Origin: a virus | Reading direction: 5' to 3' (one strand) | Virus record (IMG/VR): IMGVR_UViG_3300030118_002460 | Coordinates: 22,332 to 86,331 of that record | Length of the DNA: 64,000 nt | In this document: positions 8,984-18,312 of the stretch, piece by piece | Numbering within the stretch: position 1 is the stretch's first letter | Layout: each line of letters starts with the position of its first letter | Translations under genes and position numbers: made by a program | The notes under the pieces: generated by a model | What the model saw: only the letters and a program-made list of their open reading frames with translations | Told to the model about the DNA's origin: nothing | Databases searched by the model: none

Positions 8984-9961
8984 ATGAATGATTTAGGAGA
9001 TTTCTTCAGTCTGATTGGAGAAGAGAAGAGAAAAAAGGAAGAAAAGCAGAAAGAATTGATTGGAGAAGTCACTCTTGGAGACCTTTTTGCGTCTTTGAGT
9101 GAAGAAAAGAAGAAATTAAAGGATAAAGAAGACAAAAAAGCAAAAGAAAGAGCAGAATTAATCAAAAATGCAAAGGTTTTTGAGACATTTTTGTTCTCAG
9201 AACCCAAAAAAGAGGTAGATACTAGTGATTGGAGGGACAATTACGTTCCAACAGAGATAGAAACCACTAATATCATTGAACCAGAACCCCTAAAACCCTC
9301 CTCTGAATCAGAAATTATTGAGGAATCAATAGAAGAACTAGAAACCCTCTCCAAAATCAGGAAAGATGTGGATGTTGAGGTAGATAAGTCCAACAATATA
9401 CTCAAAAGCATTGAACTTCTGGACAAGTTGACACCAGATGAAGAGATTGATGAGGATGGAAAGGATAGTGATGTCAATAGGTTGAGGAGAGAGATAACTC
9501 AACTGCGTAAAATGGTCTATGAGACTGTTAGACAAACTTCTACAATTGGTGGAGGGGGTGCAGGATTCTTGAAAGACCTTGATGATGTCAGTATTGCTGG
9601 TATTCAGAGTGGATATGTTCTCACTTGGGATGAACCAAACAATAAGTGGGTTCCTAGACCTGCATCACAAGAGGTTGATCTTGGACCACTGACTAATGTT
9701 GCTGCTTCTGACAGTTCAACTATCATACAATCATCTACATTGTCTTTTGATTCTTTGCAGGGTCAGTTTATCTCCACTACCACAGCAGGTGCTGCCACTA
9801 CAAACATTGCAGGATTCCCAGTTACAACAGGAACACCACCAGACAATACCATACTCACCTTTGATACATCTCTACAAAAATGGATCTATGACACTCCATT
9901 TAATGTTGTGGATCTTTCAGATGGTGTACAAGATGGAACTCTTGATGCTGGAGGCTTCTGA
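8984..9961 (+). CDS. Virion structural protein with highly charged N-terminal half
   Basis: 325 residues. Residues 1 to about 180 are Lys/Glu-rich and helical, with two related segments LGDFFSLIGEEKRK and LGDLFASLSEEKKK near the start suggesting an internal duplication. The second half changes to Gly/Thr/Ser-rich sequence with DLDDVSIAGIQSGYVLTWDEPNNKW, the type of repeat found in phage fibre and baseplate proteins. It precedes a fibre-like gene. This suggests an adaptor with a helical anchor and a beta-rich tip; function is not established. Confidence 0.8.
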   Translation: MNDLGDFFSLIGEEKRKKEEKQKELIGEVTLGDLFASLSEEKKKLKDKEDKKAKERAELIKNAKVFETFLFSEPKKEVDTSDWRDNYVPTEIETTNIIEPEPLKPSSESEIIEESIEELETLSKIRKDVDVEVDKSNNILKSIELLDKLTPDEEIDEDGKDSDVNRLRREITQLRKMVYETVRQTSTIGGGGAGFLKDLDDVSIAGIQSGYVLTWDEPNNKWVPRPASQEVDLGPLTNVAASDSSTIIQSSTLSFDSLQGQFISTTTAGAATTNIAGFPVTTGTPPDNTILTFDTSLQKWIYDTPFNVVDLSDGVQDGTLDAGGF

Positions 9962-9967
9962 TAAATA
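9962..9967 (+). promoter_or_regulatory. Putative late promoter (TAAATA after TGA)
   Basis: TAAATA follows immediately on the TGA stop at 9959-9961 and lies 48 bases upstream of the fibre gene at 10016, the longest spacing among the elements listed. Confidence 0.45.
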
Positions 9968-9974
9968 ATATAAC

Positions 9975-9994
9975 CCTGCTACATAGCAGGTTTT
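9975..9994 (+). terminator. Weak hairpin followed by four T
   Basis: A 6-bp stem CCTGCT/AGCAGG with an ACAT loop, then TTTT. Short for a rho-independent terminator, and it lies between a late promoter element and the next gene, so it may act as attenuator or mRNA 5' structure instead. Confidence 0.4.
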
Positions 9995-10015
9995 CCAGGT
10001 ACATACCAACTTATA

Positions 10016-12067
10016 ATGGCAAATCCAAAGATTAAGTTTAAGCGATCTGGTGTCGCCAATAAGAGACCTACGCTGGCAAATTTAGAGTTAGGCGAGATAG
10101 CTCTAAACACTTATGATGGTAAACTTTTCACCAGACAAGATACTGGTGGTGTTGGTATTGCCACAACAGTTATTGTTGTAAACCCCTGGACAGAGAATTT
10201 TGGTGGAACCCAAGTCACCTATGATGGTGGCATAAATGTAAAAGATATAGTTGTTACTGGTGTAACAACTCTTGGGCAGATTAATGGAACAACTGCCTCA
10301 TTCAGTGGTAATATTTCAGTTGGTGGCACACTTACTTATGAAGATGTAACTAATGTAGATTCAGTTGGATTAATAACTGCCAGAACTGGAATTAATGTTC
10401 TAGCAGGTGGTGTTGATGCAGTTGGTATTTCAACATTCAGCACAGGTATTGGAACAGTCCATATTGGCACTGGCACCACAGCATTAATGGTTGATGGTGA
10501 TGCTAGGATTCTAGGCATCCTGACTGTTGGTAGATCATCTGTTACTATTGATGGTGAGAACAATACAGTTAGTGTTGGTATTGTTACTATTACCAATTCT
10601 GAGGTGGTGCTTGGTAATAATGTTACCATCAATGCAAGTGCAACAGGTATTAACTCTGCACCTAATGTATTCTATGTTGCCAAAGATGGCAATGATACTA
10701 ACAATGGAACATCTATTGATAATGCTTTCCTGACCATCAAGGCAGCAGTTGGAGTAGCACAATCAGGAACAGTTATCAAAGTTCTATCTGGTAACTATGT
10801 TGAAAATAATCCTATCACACTTCCTGCTTTTGTCTCTGTGGTTGGTGATGATTTGAGGAGTGTTAAGGTTCTTCCAAACAATAATACACAAGATATTTTT
10901 CATGTCAATAAAGGATGCAAGTTGGCAAATATGACCTTCTCTGGTCATTTGCATCCCTCTGCTGCTGTTGCTTTCCCAACTGCTGGTGCTACTAATGTTG
11001 GTGGTGGTAAGTGGAAAGGACCATACATTCAGAACTGCACTAGTGACACCACAACAGGCACAGGGATTTTTGTTGATGGTGATAAGGCAGTTAAAACAAA
11101 GTCTATGAATGTGGACTCCTTCACTCAATATAATCAGGGTGGAGTTGGAGTAGCAGTCACTAATGAAGGATACGCTCAGTTAGTATCTGTATTCACTATA
11201 TGTTGCAATAAAGGAGTAAGTGCCCATAAGGGAGGTCAGGCAGATCTTGCTAACAGTAATTCCAGTTTTGGCACATTTGGATTGGTTGCTGATGGTGTCA
11301 GTACAGAGCAGTTTACAGGTATTATCACATCAAGTGGTGCTGCTGGACAAGACAATGTTGTAGTTAATGTTGGTGCAGTCACAACTAGACCATATGATGG
11401 TCAGGTTATCTATTTTGATCAACTGTTCAAGTCAGTAGATACTATCAGCATTACCAATGGTGGTAGTGGATATACCAGCACACCATCTGTAACATTATCA
11501 TCACCAACTGGACCTAATGGTGAAGTTGCCACTGCATTTGCAACTATTGAGGGTGGGGCAGTCACAGAGATAAGTATAATCAGTAGTGGAAGTCAGTACA
11601 CTGAAACTGCAACTGTTACAATCTCTGCTCCTGATTCAGGAACTACTGCCACTGCCACAGCAGTTATGCAAGATATCTACTATACCATAAATAGTTCCAC
11701 TCCTATTACTGCTGGAATAACCACAATAACTCTTGCTGAAAATCTTATTAACACAGTTGGTGTTGGTAGTACAGCATACTTCTTCCAACAGAGTAAAATC
11801 ATTGCAAGTTCTCATACTTTTGAATACATTGGTTCAGGTGATGACATAACATTGGCAACACCCAAGAGAGGTGGAGTTACTATTCAAGAAAATGAAGTTT
11901 TGAGTCAAAATGGAGGAAAGGTTATTTACACCAGTACAGATCAAGCTGGTAATTTCAAGATTGGAGATGACTTCCAGATAAATCAAAACACTGGAACAAT
12001 TAGTGGTAGAGCATTCTCCAAGAGTTTGTTCTCAGAAATCACACCCTTTATTCTAGCTCTGAGTTAA
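10016..12067 (+). CDS. Tail-fibre-like structural protein with beta-helix domain
   Basis: 683 residues. The N terminus (KFKRSGVANKRPTLANLELG followed by EIALNTYDGKLF) is the attachment-type start seen in many cyanophage fibre-like proteins. Residues about 80-210 are Gly/Thr/Val-rich repeats. A DGNDTNNGTSIDNAFLTIKA segment at about residue 223 followed by VIKVLSGNYVENNPI is typical of right-handed beta-helix (pectin-lyase-like) domains. Two GYT-type repeats occur near residues 478 and 519. It is probably a trimeric fibre or adhesin; receptor specificity cannot be read from sequence. Confidence 0.82.
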   Translation: MANPKIKFKRSGVANKRPTLANLELGEIALNTYDGKLFTRQDTGGVGIATTVIVVNPWTENFGGTQVTYDGGINVKDIVVTGVTTLGQINGTTASFSGNISVGGTLTYEDVTNVDSVGLITARTGINVLAGGVDAVGISTFSTGIGTVHIGTGTTALMVDGDARILGILTVGRSSVTIDGENNTVSVGIVTITNSEVVLGNNVTINASATGINSAPNVFYVAKDGNDTNNGTSIDNAFLTIKAAVGVAQSGTVIKVLSGNYVENNPITLPAFVSVVGDDLRSVKVLPNNNTQDIFHVNKGCKLANMTFSGHLHPSAAVAFPTAGATNVGGGKWKGPYIQNCTSDTTTGTGIFVDGDKAVKTKSMNVDSFTQYNQGGVGVAVTNEGYAQLVSVFTICCNKGVSAHKGGQADLANSNSSFGTFGLVADGVSTEQFTGIITSSGAAGQDNVVVNVGAVTTRPYDGQVIYFDQLFKSVDTISITNGGSGYTSTPSVTLSSPTGPNGEVATAFATIEGGAVTEISIISSGSQYTETATVTISAPDSGTTATATAVMQDIYYTINSSTPITAGITTITLAENLINTVGVGSTAYFFQQSKIIASSHTFEYIGSGDDITLATPKRGGVTIQENEVLSQNGGKVIYTSTDQAGNFKIGDDFQINQNTGTISGRAFSKSLFSEITPFILALS

Positions 12068-12068
12068 G

Positions 12069-12401
12069 ATGGCACAATTAGCATTAAATAGATTTCAAAC
12101 AGTGACATTGGAAGTCACAAATAGTGAACAGACTGTATATACAGCACCAACTGGATATAGTGCTATTGTTCTCTATGCCCATATTGCTAATCATGGCACT
12201 GTGAATGCTACCACCACTATGAAGCATAAAAGATCTTCTGTTGAGACTGAGATAATTCATCAAGCTGCTGTACCAACTAATGATGCACTTGTCCCTATTA
12301 CAGGCAAGTTGGTGTTAGAAACCAATGATTCAATCAGAATTATTGGAAGTGATAATAATACATTAAAAGTAATTTTAAGTATCTTGGAGACTGCTAACTA
12401 A
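12069..12401 (+). CDS. Small structural protein, possible fibre accessory
   Basis: 110 residues starting one base after the fibre gene stop. It is beta-rich with a conserved-looking C terminus (VLETNDSIRIIGSDNNTLKV), a pattern I recognise from small phage structural proteins following fibre genes. No enzyme motif. Its stop overlaps the next ATG. Probably a fibre-associated or tail-decorating protein; this rests on gene context. Confidence 0.75.
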   Translation: MAQLALNRFQTVTLEVTNSEQTVYTAPTGYSAIVLYAHIANHGTVNATTTMKHKRSSVETEIIHQAAVPTNDALVPITGKLVLETNDSIRIIGSDNNTLKVILSILETAN

Positions 12402-12778
12402 TGCCTTACATAGTATCCCAAGGTGGCAACACAACCACAGCACCTCAACTTACACTTGATGCTGGTATTGTAAATTCTGGTATTCTAACTACCACTACTA
12501 CCAATGAATCAACTTTGGTTGAGGTGCATTCAGGGTCATATCGTTCAGTTCAATTTCAGATTCAGGCACAGGAAGGAGGAAATATTAATGCAACTACTAT
12601 CAATGTAGTACATAATGGTTCAGAAACATTTATGTCTGAATTTGGCACTATCAATGAACCTGTTGGTATAGCAACTTACTCCACTGACCTATCAGGAAAT
12701 CAGATTAGATTGCTAGGATATCCAGCATCAGCAAACTCAACTACCTTCAATGTGGTATATACTGCCCTAAGAGTATAA
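12401..12778 (+). CDS. Small structural protein, fibre-cluster
   Basis: 125 residues, beginning with an ATG that shares a base with the previous TAA. It is Thr/Asn/Gly-rich with regular beta alternation (HSGSYRSVQFQIQAQEGG and QIRLLGYPASANSTTFNVVY). It has the same length scale and style as its upstream neighbour, and the two may be an adjacent pair with related roles. The stop lies inside a TATAAATA element. Function unknown; virion role inferred. Confidence 0.75.
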   Translation: MPYIVSQGGNTTTAPQLTLDAGIVNSGILTTTTTNESTLVEVHSGSYRSVQFQIQAQEGGNINATTINVVHNGSETFMSEFGTINEPVGIATYSTDLSGNQIRLLGYPASANSTTFNVVYTALRV

Positions 12779-12781
12779 ATA
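12774..12781 (+). promoter_or_regulatory. Putative late promoter (TATAAATA)
   Basis: An exact T4 late consensus TATAAATA overlapping the TAA stop at 12776-12778, 23 bases before the GTG start at 12805. Confidence 0.7.
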
Positions 12782-12804
12782 TAAAGAGACTCTCTGTTAG
12801 CACT

Positions 12805-14115
12805 GTGACTATTAACGAAAATCTTAGAGATTGGTTTGGCAAAGGACCCAAAGGTGGTGCTGGTGGCGGTGGATGGGATCGCTACAATACCAAGGGTGAA
12901 AGAGTTGGCAAATGTGCACGTGAAGACAAGGATGGTGATGGTAAAGGTGATGGACCTAAACCAAAATGCTTATCCAGAGAGAAAGCAGCAAGCATGTCCA
13001 AAGCAGAGAGAGGTGCTTCTGTAAGACGCAAGAGAGCAAAGGATTCTAATCCAGACAGAAAGGGAGCAGCAATTAACGTGAACACCAAATCTAAAAAGAA
13101 AACAACAAGTGAAGGGAAAGAGCATCCTAAGAATGTAAAAGGAATTGCAAAAGAACTGGACAAAGCAGTTGAGATGCATAAGAGTCAGGCAAAAAGATTG
13201 AGAAAGGCAGATATCTCTGAGGGTGAGGGTAAGAAGGATGCTTGTTATCATAAGGTGAAAGCATCTGCAAGTGTATGGCCCTCTGCTTATGCTTCTGGTC
13301 GTCTGGTTCAGTGCCGTAAGAAAGGTGCCAAGAACTATGGTAAGTCCACAAAGAAAGAAGGGTTCCTGGAACTGCCTGAGTTTTCACAAATTCAGATTGA
13401 TGCTATGAGAAAGGCAGGCATTGAAGTTGAAATTGTGGATGAGGACTGCTGGGATGGGTATGAGAAAAAGGGTATGAAGACTATGTTTGGTAAAAGATAC
13501 CCAAACTGTGTCAAAAAGAAAAAGACCAAGAAAGAAGAAGTAGATACAGAGGGTGAAATTATTAACGAGAATGAGAAAGAATGTCACAAGTGCCTTGGTG
13601 AAGGTTGCAGATATTGTGATGGAACAGGTACAATTGATGAGGCAGTAAGAATGCCTTCACAACAGGGAAATGTCTATCTTGTTGGTTTCCAATGGAGAGG
13701 CAAGTACATGATGATGAAGATTTTCTTCCCAGAGGTTAAGAGACCCAGTAGAGATGAAGTTCAATCTGCTCTTGAAAAGATCTACCCTGGTTGCCGTGTT
13801 ATGAGATATGACATGGCACCATACCAACCTGGTGACACTTACTTGAATATTGGTGAAGAATTAGAAGAGGCTGCTGCCTGGACTAAGAAATCTGGTAAAA
13901 ATGAAAAAGGAGGTTTGAATGAAAAAGGTAGAAAGTCGTATGAACGTGAAAACCCAGGAAGCGATCTTAAGGCACCTTCAAAAAAAGTTGGAAATCCTAG
14001 GAGAGCGTCTTTTTGTGCGAGAATGAAAGGTATGAAGAAGAAGTTGACTTCTTCTAAGACTGCTAATGATCCTGATAGCAGGATTAATAAATCTCTTAGA
14101 GCTTGGAATTGCTGA
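12805..14115 (+). CDS. Lys/Cys-rich virion protein with DnaJ-like zinc cluster and DUF5872/DUF6321-type regions
   Basis: 436 residues from a GTG start (no closer ATG fits). Regions in order: a basic, DKDGDGKGDG-containing N terminus; residues about 143-180 with YHKVKASASVWPSAYASGR, typical of DUF5872; a CWDGYEKKGMK...PNCVKK module at about 213-235; a DnaJ-like cluster CHKCLGEGCRYCDGTG at about 259-274; a mixed alpha/beta domain at 280-350; and a basic C-terminal region starting AAWTKKSGKNEKGGLNEKGR, resembling DUF6321. Such proteins occur among cyanophage virion components. The basic character suggests nucleic-acid contact, which is inference. Confidence 0.8.
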   Translation: MTINENLRDWFGKGPKGGAGGGGWDRYNTKGERVGKCAREDKDGDGKGDGPKPKCLSREKAASMSKAERGASVRRKRAKDSNPDRKGAAINVNTKSKKKTTSEGKEHPKNVKGIAKELDKAVEMHKSQAKRLRKADISEGEGKKDACYHKVKASASVWPSAYASGRLVQCRKKGAKNYGKSTKKEGFLELPEFSQIQIDAMRKAGIEVEIVDEDCWDGYEKKGMKTMFGKRYPNCVKKKKTKKEEVDTEGEIINENEKECHKCLGEGCRYCDGTGTIDEAVRMPSQQGNVYLVGFQWRGKYMMMKIFFPEVKRPSRDEVQSALEKIYPGCRVMRYDMAPYQPGDTYLNIGEELEEAAAWTKKSGKNEKGGLNEKGRKSYERENPGSDLKAPSKKVGNPRRASFCARMKGMKKKLTSSKTANDPDSRINKSLRAWNC

Positions 14116-14122
14116 TTAATTT

Positions 14123-15766
14123 ATGAGTGAAATTTATCTTGGTAATCCTAATCTAAAAAAAGCAAATACTCCAATTGAGTTTACTCAAGAACAGATTGAG
14201 GAGTATATTAGATGTAAAAATGATCCTGTATATTTTGCAAGAAACTATGTCCAGATTGTGACTCTGGATCATGGTCTTCAACCTTTCAAGATGTATGACT
14301 TCCAGGAGAAACTGGTAAGGAATTTTCACGAGCATAGATTCAACATCTGTAAGATGCCCAGACAGACTGGCAAATCTACTACTGTTGTCTCTTTCCTTTT
14401 ACACTATGCAGTATTCAATGATAGTGTTAACATTGGCATCCTAGCAAACAAAGCATCCACTGCTAGGGAACTTCTCAGTAGACTGCAAATTGCATATGAG
14501 AACTTACCTAAATGGATGCAGCAGGGTATTTTATCATGGAACAAAGGTTCATTGGAGTTGGAAAATGGCAGTAAGATATTGGCAGCTTCTACGTCTGCAA
14601 GTGCTGTCAGAGGCATGTCGTTTAACATTCTCTTCCTCGACGAGTTTGCCTTCGTTCCAAACCATATTGCGGATGCCTTCTTTGCATCTGTTTATCCTAC
14701 TATTACTTCTGGTAAATCAACAAAAGTAATTATTGTCTCAACGCCTCATGGCATGAACCACTTCTACAGGATGTGGCATGATGCAGAGAAAAAAAGAAAT
14801 GAATATGTCCCCACTGATGTTCACTGGTCAGAAGTGCCAGGAAGGGATAGTAAATGGAAAGCACAGACTATTGCAAACACATCTGAGCAGCAGTTCAAGA
14901 TTGAGTTTGAGTGTGAATTTTTAGGATCTGTTGACACACTGATTGCAGCAAGTAAGTTGAAGTCGCTAATATACGAGCAACCACTTCAAAGGAATGCTGG
15001 ACTAGATGTATATGAAGGGTCTAGAGATAAACATGATTACGTTGTCACTGTTGACGTTGCACGTGGTGTTGGTAATGACTACAGTGCTTTTATTGTTGTT
15101 GACATAACAGAGTTCCCACATAAGGTAGTGGCAAAGTATAGAGACAATACTATCAAACCAATGCTATTCCCTAGTGTGATCTATGAGGTAGCAAAGAAAT
15201 ATAATGAGGCATTCATTTTATGTGAGGTAAATGATGTTGGTGATCAGGTTGCCTCTATCTTACAATATGATTTGGAGTATCAGAATATATTGATGTGCTC
15301 TATGAGAGGTAGATCAGGTCAAGTTGTTGGTCAAGGATTTTCTGGCAGTAAGACCCAATTGGGTGTTAAGATGTCCAAGACTGTAAAGAAGGTTGGTTCA
15401 CTCAATCTCAAAACAATGATTGAGGAGAACAAGTTGATATTCTGTGATTATGAGATTATCTCTGAATTGACTACCTTTATATCCAAGCATAACTCATTTG
15501 AAGCAGAGGAGGGTTGTAATGATGACCTTGCTATGTGTCTGGTCATTTATGCTTGGTTGGTTGCACAAGATTACTTTAAGGAGTTGACTGATCAAGATGT
15601 CAGAAAGAGATTATACGAAGAACAAAAAGATCAAATTGAGCAAGACATGGCACCCTTTGGTTTTATTAATGATGGACTTGATGATAATAGTTTTGTGGAT
15701 TCAGAGGGAGACAGGTGGACTACAGCAACCTACGGAGAAATGTCCTACATGTGGGACTACCAGTGA
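14123..15766 (+). CDS. 17: Terminase large subunit gp17
   Basis: 547 residues (T4 gp17 is 610). This is the ATP-driven DNA packaging motor with a headful nuclease. The N-terminal ATPase shows Walker A MPRQTGKST at about residue 77 and Walker B ILFLDEFAF at about 168. The C-terminal RNase H-like nuclease shows an acidic start VTVDVARGVGNDYSAF (about 310), CEVNDVGDQV and a final GCNDDLAMC motif. Domain order matches T4. The TGA overlaps the next ATG. Confidence 0.97.
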   Translation: MSEIYLGNPNLKKANTPIEFTQEQIEEYIRCKNDPVYFARNYVQIVTLDHGLQPFKMYDFQEKLVRNFHEHRFNICKMPRQTGKSTTVVSFLLHYAVFNDSVNIGILANKASTARELLSRLQIAYENLPKWMQQGILSWNKGSLELENGSKILAASTSASAVRGMSFNILFLDEFAFVPNHIADAFFASVYPTITSGKSTKVIIVSTPHGMNHFYRMWHDAEKKRNEYVPTDVHWSEVPGRDSKWKAQTIANTSEQQFKIEFECEFLGSVDTLIAASKLKSLIYEQPLQRNAGLDVYEGSRDKHDYVVTVDVARGVGNDYSAFIVVDITEFPHKVVAKYRDNTIKPMLFPSVIYEVAKKYNEAFILCEVNDVGDQVASILQYDLEYQNILMCSMRGRSGQVVGQGFSGSKTQLGVKMSKTVKKVGSLNLKTMIEENKLIFCDYEIISELTTFISKHNSFEAEEGCNDDLAMCLVIYAWLVAQDYFKELTDQDVRKRLYEEQKDQIEQDMAPFGFINDGLDDNSFVDSEGDRWTTATYGEMSYMWDYQ

Positions 15767-15996
15767 TGGACTTCAATGAGCAAATCAAATTAGGGCATTT
15801 GCTCCTTGATACTAGAAAATGTAGATCTTGTGGAGAAGTGAAAAATTTGATTGAAAGTTTTTACAGGACAAGAAGAGATAGAGGACCAGTTGCATCTTCT
15901 TATTCATATGAATGTAAAGAATGTACTATCAAAAGAGTATTAGAGCAGAAGAGAAAAAGAGACCCATTTGTGGACTGGAACTACCCAGATTGGTAG
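15766..15996 (+). CDS. Small zinc-binding (treble-clef/HNH-like) protein
   Basis: 76 residues from the ATG at 15766, which overlaps the gp17 stop (TGATG); a longer in-frame extension into gp17 is less likely. Two CxxC pairs (CRSCGE and CKEC, about 31 residues apart) with an FYRTRRDRG segment between them resemble the zinc-binding part of endonuclease VII/HNH proteins. The usual catalytic His-Asn-His pattern is not evident, so it may be only a zinc finger. Function next to the packaging motor is unknown. Confidence 0.75.
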   Translation: MDFNEQIKLGHLLLDTRKCRSCGEVKNLIESFYRTRRDRGPVASSYSYECKECTIKRVLEQKRKRDPFVDWNYPDW

Positions 15997-16033
15997 TTCA
16001 CCACATGTTTCCCCACTGAAAATGCCATTTTTC

Positions 16034-16040
16034 CTAAATA
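16034..16040 (+). promoter_or_regulatory. Putative late promoter (CTAAATA) for gp18
   Basis: CTAAATA in the 80-base gap before gp18, 36 bases before the ATG. The gp18 start at 16077 has an SD-like TAGGAG about 8 bases upstream. Confidence 0.65.
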
Positions 16041-16076
16041 TTTTTTAGTTAAACTGAGACATTTTAGGAGAAAAAC

Positions 16077-18278
16077 ATGGCGACTCCTCAATTATCTCCT
16101 GGTGTAATTATCAGGGAGGTTGATCTAACAGTTGGAAGAGCTGATAATGTTTTAGATAATATTGGTGCAATTGCTGGTCCTTTCACACAGGGTCCAGTTG
16201 ATGAACCAACTGACATCAACACACAGGGCGAACTTCTACAAGTTTTTGGTGAACCACAAAGTAATGATAGACAGTATGAGTACTGGTTGACAGCTTCTGA
16301 ATATCTAACCTATGGAGGAGTCCTTAAGGTTGTAAGAACAGATGGTGACAATCTTAGAAACTCCAATGCAGGTGTGGGTATTGCATCAACTACAACTCTT
16401 AAGATCAAGAGTTATGAAGACTATACTCTCAACTATGAGACAGCAACAGACTTTAACTTTGCTTCAAGGAACCCTGGTTCATATGCAGATGGTCTGAAAG
16501 TTTGTGTCATTGACAATGCAGCAGACCAGACTCTGGGTATCAACACAACCAGTCTTGCTGATTCAAACATCATTGTAGGTAATGGTGTTACAGCAGCACT
16601 TTCAAGTGCAGTCATTCCTGGTGCAGGTTCCACCTCACTCTTCAATGGTTACATCAAAGGTATCATCACTGGTGTAAGCACTGATGCTACAAATGGTGCT
16701 AGTACTATTGATGTTAGAATTCTGCAAAGAATTTCTAATGATGGAACAGAGACACAGATTGACTATCAGCAGAATGATTCCAACAGGTCTATTGAAGTCA
16801 ATGACTCAATTCAGATCTATAACAATGCTGGTATTCAAACTGGTAAGGAAGCATCACCAGAATCATTCACTGCTGTAACAGCAGTTGACTGGTATGAGCA
16901 ACAGCAACTTGGTCTGACAAACTCAACATTGTTCTGGAAGACTATTGCTCCAAAACCAGTAGACACCAACTATGTTGCATCAAGAAAGGGTAGAAATGAT
17001 GCTCTGCACGTTGCTATTGTTGATGATGAAGGTAAGGTCACTGGTATTCAGGGTAACATCCTTGAAAGATTCACCTTCCTCTCCAAAGCAGTTGATGGTG
17101 AGACAGATGGTGATGCACCCACCAAGTCCTATTATAAGGACTTCATAGCACTGAATTCTAGATACATCTTTGCTGGTAGAAACCTTTCTTCTGGTAATGA
17201 CTCCTACAACAACACCTATCCTGCTGCATCTGGATTTAGTTCAGGTTATGTAGAGGTAACACAAGGTGGTGGTCTTTGGAGTCAAGAAGCACAAGGCATT
17301 CAATTCAACAGCATTGGTAATGTAACTTACACCTTGCTTGGTGGTAAAGACTATGGTGCTAATGAGGGAATGAATGCAACTCTTGGTGATCTGACTACTT
17401 CTTACAATCTGTTCTCTAATAAAGATGAGATTTCACTGGATTACCTGATCATGGGTCCAGGTTGTGGTTCAATTGTTGAGTCACAAGCAAAAGCAAATCT
17501 GCTGATTTCTATTGCTGATCAAAGAAAGGATTGTATTGCTACTATCTCTCCTGATAGAACCAATGTTGTAGGTCAGTCAATTAGTAATGAGCAGCAAAAT
17601 GCACTGGTGAAATTCTTCTCACCACTTACATCATCTTCATACTGTGTATTTGACTCTGGATACAAGTACATGTATGACAGATTCAATAATACTTTCAGAT
17701 ATGTCCCACTTAATGGTGATATTGCTGGATTGATGGTAAGAACAAGCATTGAAGCATTCCCTTGGTTCTCCCCTGCTGGACAACAAAGAGGTACTATCAA
17801 CAATGCTGTTAAGTTGGCATTCAACCCCAACAAAGCACAAAGAGATGTTCTGTATGGTAACAGAATTAACTCTGTAATTAATTCAGCAGGTCAAGGTATT
17901 GTACTGTTTGGTGACAAGACAGGTCTTGGATTCAATTCTGCCTTTGACAGAATCAATGTCAGAAGACTGTTCCTCACTGTTGAGCAAGCACTTGAAAGTG
18001 CAGCAAATGATCAACTCTTTGAACTGAATGATGATGAAACCAGAGCAAACTTCATCAACATTGTTGAGCCATATCTGAGAGATGTTCAATCTCAAAGAGG
18101 CATTGAAGAGTTTATTGTTATCTGTGATAACACCAACAACACGCCTGATGTCATTGACAACAATGAATTCAGAGCAGACATCTTCATTAAGCCTGCCAGA
18201 GCAATCAACTTTGTCACCCTGACATTTGTTGCTACTAGAACTGGAGTAAGCTTTGATGAAGTAGTTGGTTCAGTTTAA
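16077..18278 (+). CDS. 18: Tail sheath protein gp18
   Basis: 733 residues (T4 gp18 is 659). The contractile sheath subunit. The N terminus (LSPGVIIREVDLTVG followed by IGAIAGPFTQGPVDEP) is diagnostic of phage sheath proteins, and the C-terminal part (INFVTLTFVATRTGVSF) is the conserved sheath core. The middle region (about residues 100-330) is Asn/Ser/Thr-rich and variable, as expected for the surface domains. It is preceded by a late promoter and a good SD, consistent with high-level late expression. Confidence 0.97.
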   Translation: MATPQLSPGVIIREVDLTVGRADNVLDNIGAIAGPFTQGPVDEPTDINTQGELLQVFGEPQSNDRQYEYWLTASEYLTYGGVLKVVRTDGDNLRNSNAGVGIASTTTLKIKSYEDYTLNYETATDFNFASRNPGSYADGLKVCVIDNAADQTLGINTTSLADSNIIVGNGVTAALSSAVIPGAGSTSLFNGYIKGIITGVSTDATNGASTIDVRILQRISNDGTETQIDYQQNDSNRSIEVNDSIQIYNNAGIQTGKEASPESFTAVTAVDWYEQQQLGLTNSTLFWKTIAPKPVDTNYVASRKGRNDALHVAIVDDEGKVTGIQGNILERFTFLSKAVDGETDGDAPTKSYYKDFIALNSRYIFAGRNLSSGNDSYNNTYPAASGFSSGYVEVTQGGGLWSQEAQGIQFNSIGNVTYTLLGGKDYGANEGMNATLGDLTTSYNLFSNKDEISLDYLIMGPGCGSIVESQAKANLLISIADQRKDCIATISPDRTNVVGQSISNEQQNALVKFFSPLTSSSYCVFDSGYKYMYDRFNNTFRYVPLNGDIAGLMVRTSIEAFPWFSPAGQQRGTINNAVKLAFNPNKAQRDVLYGNRINSVINSAGQGIVLFGDKTGLGFNSAFDRINVRRLFLTVEQALESAANDQLFELNDDETRANFINIVEPYLRDVQSQRGIEEFIVICDNTNNTPDVIDNNEFRADIFIKPARAINFVTLTFVATRTGVSFDEVVGSV

Positions 18279-18312
18279 TATTACCAGTTAACTTATAAAC
18301 GAGGAAACAACA

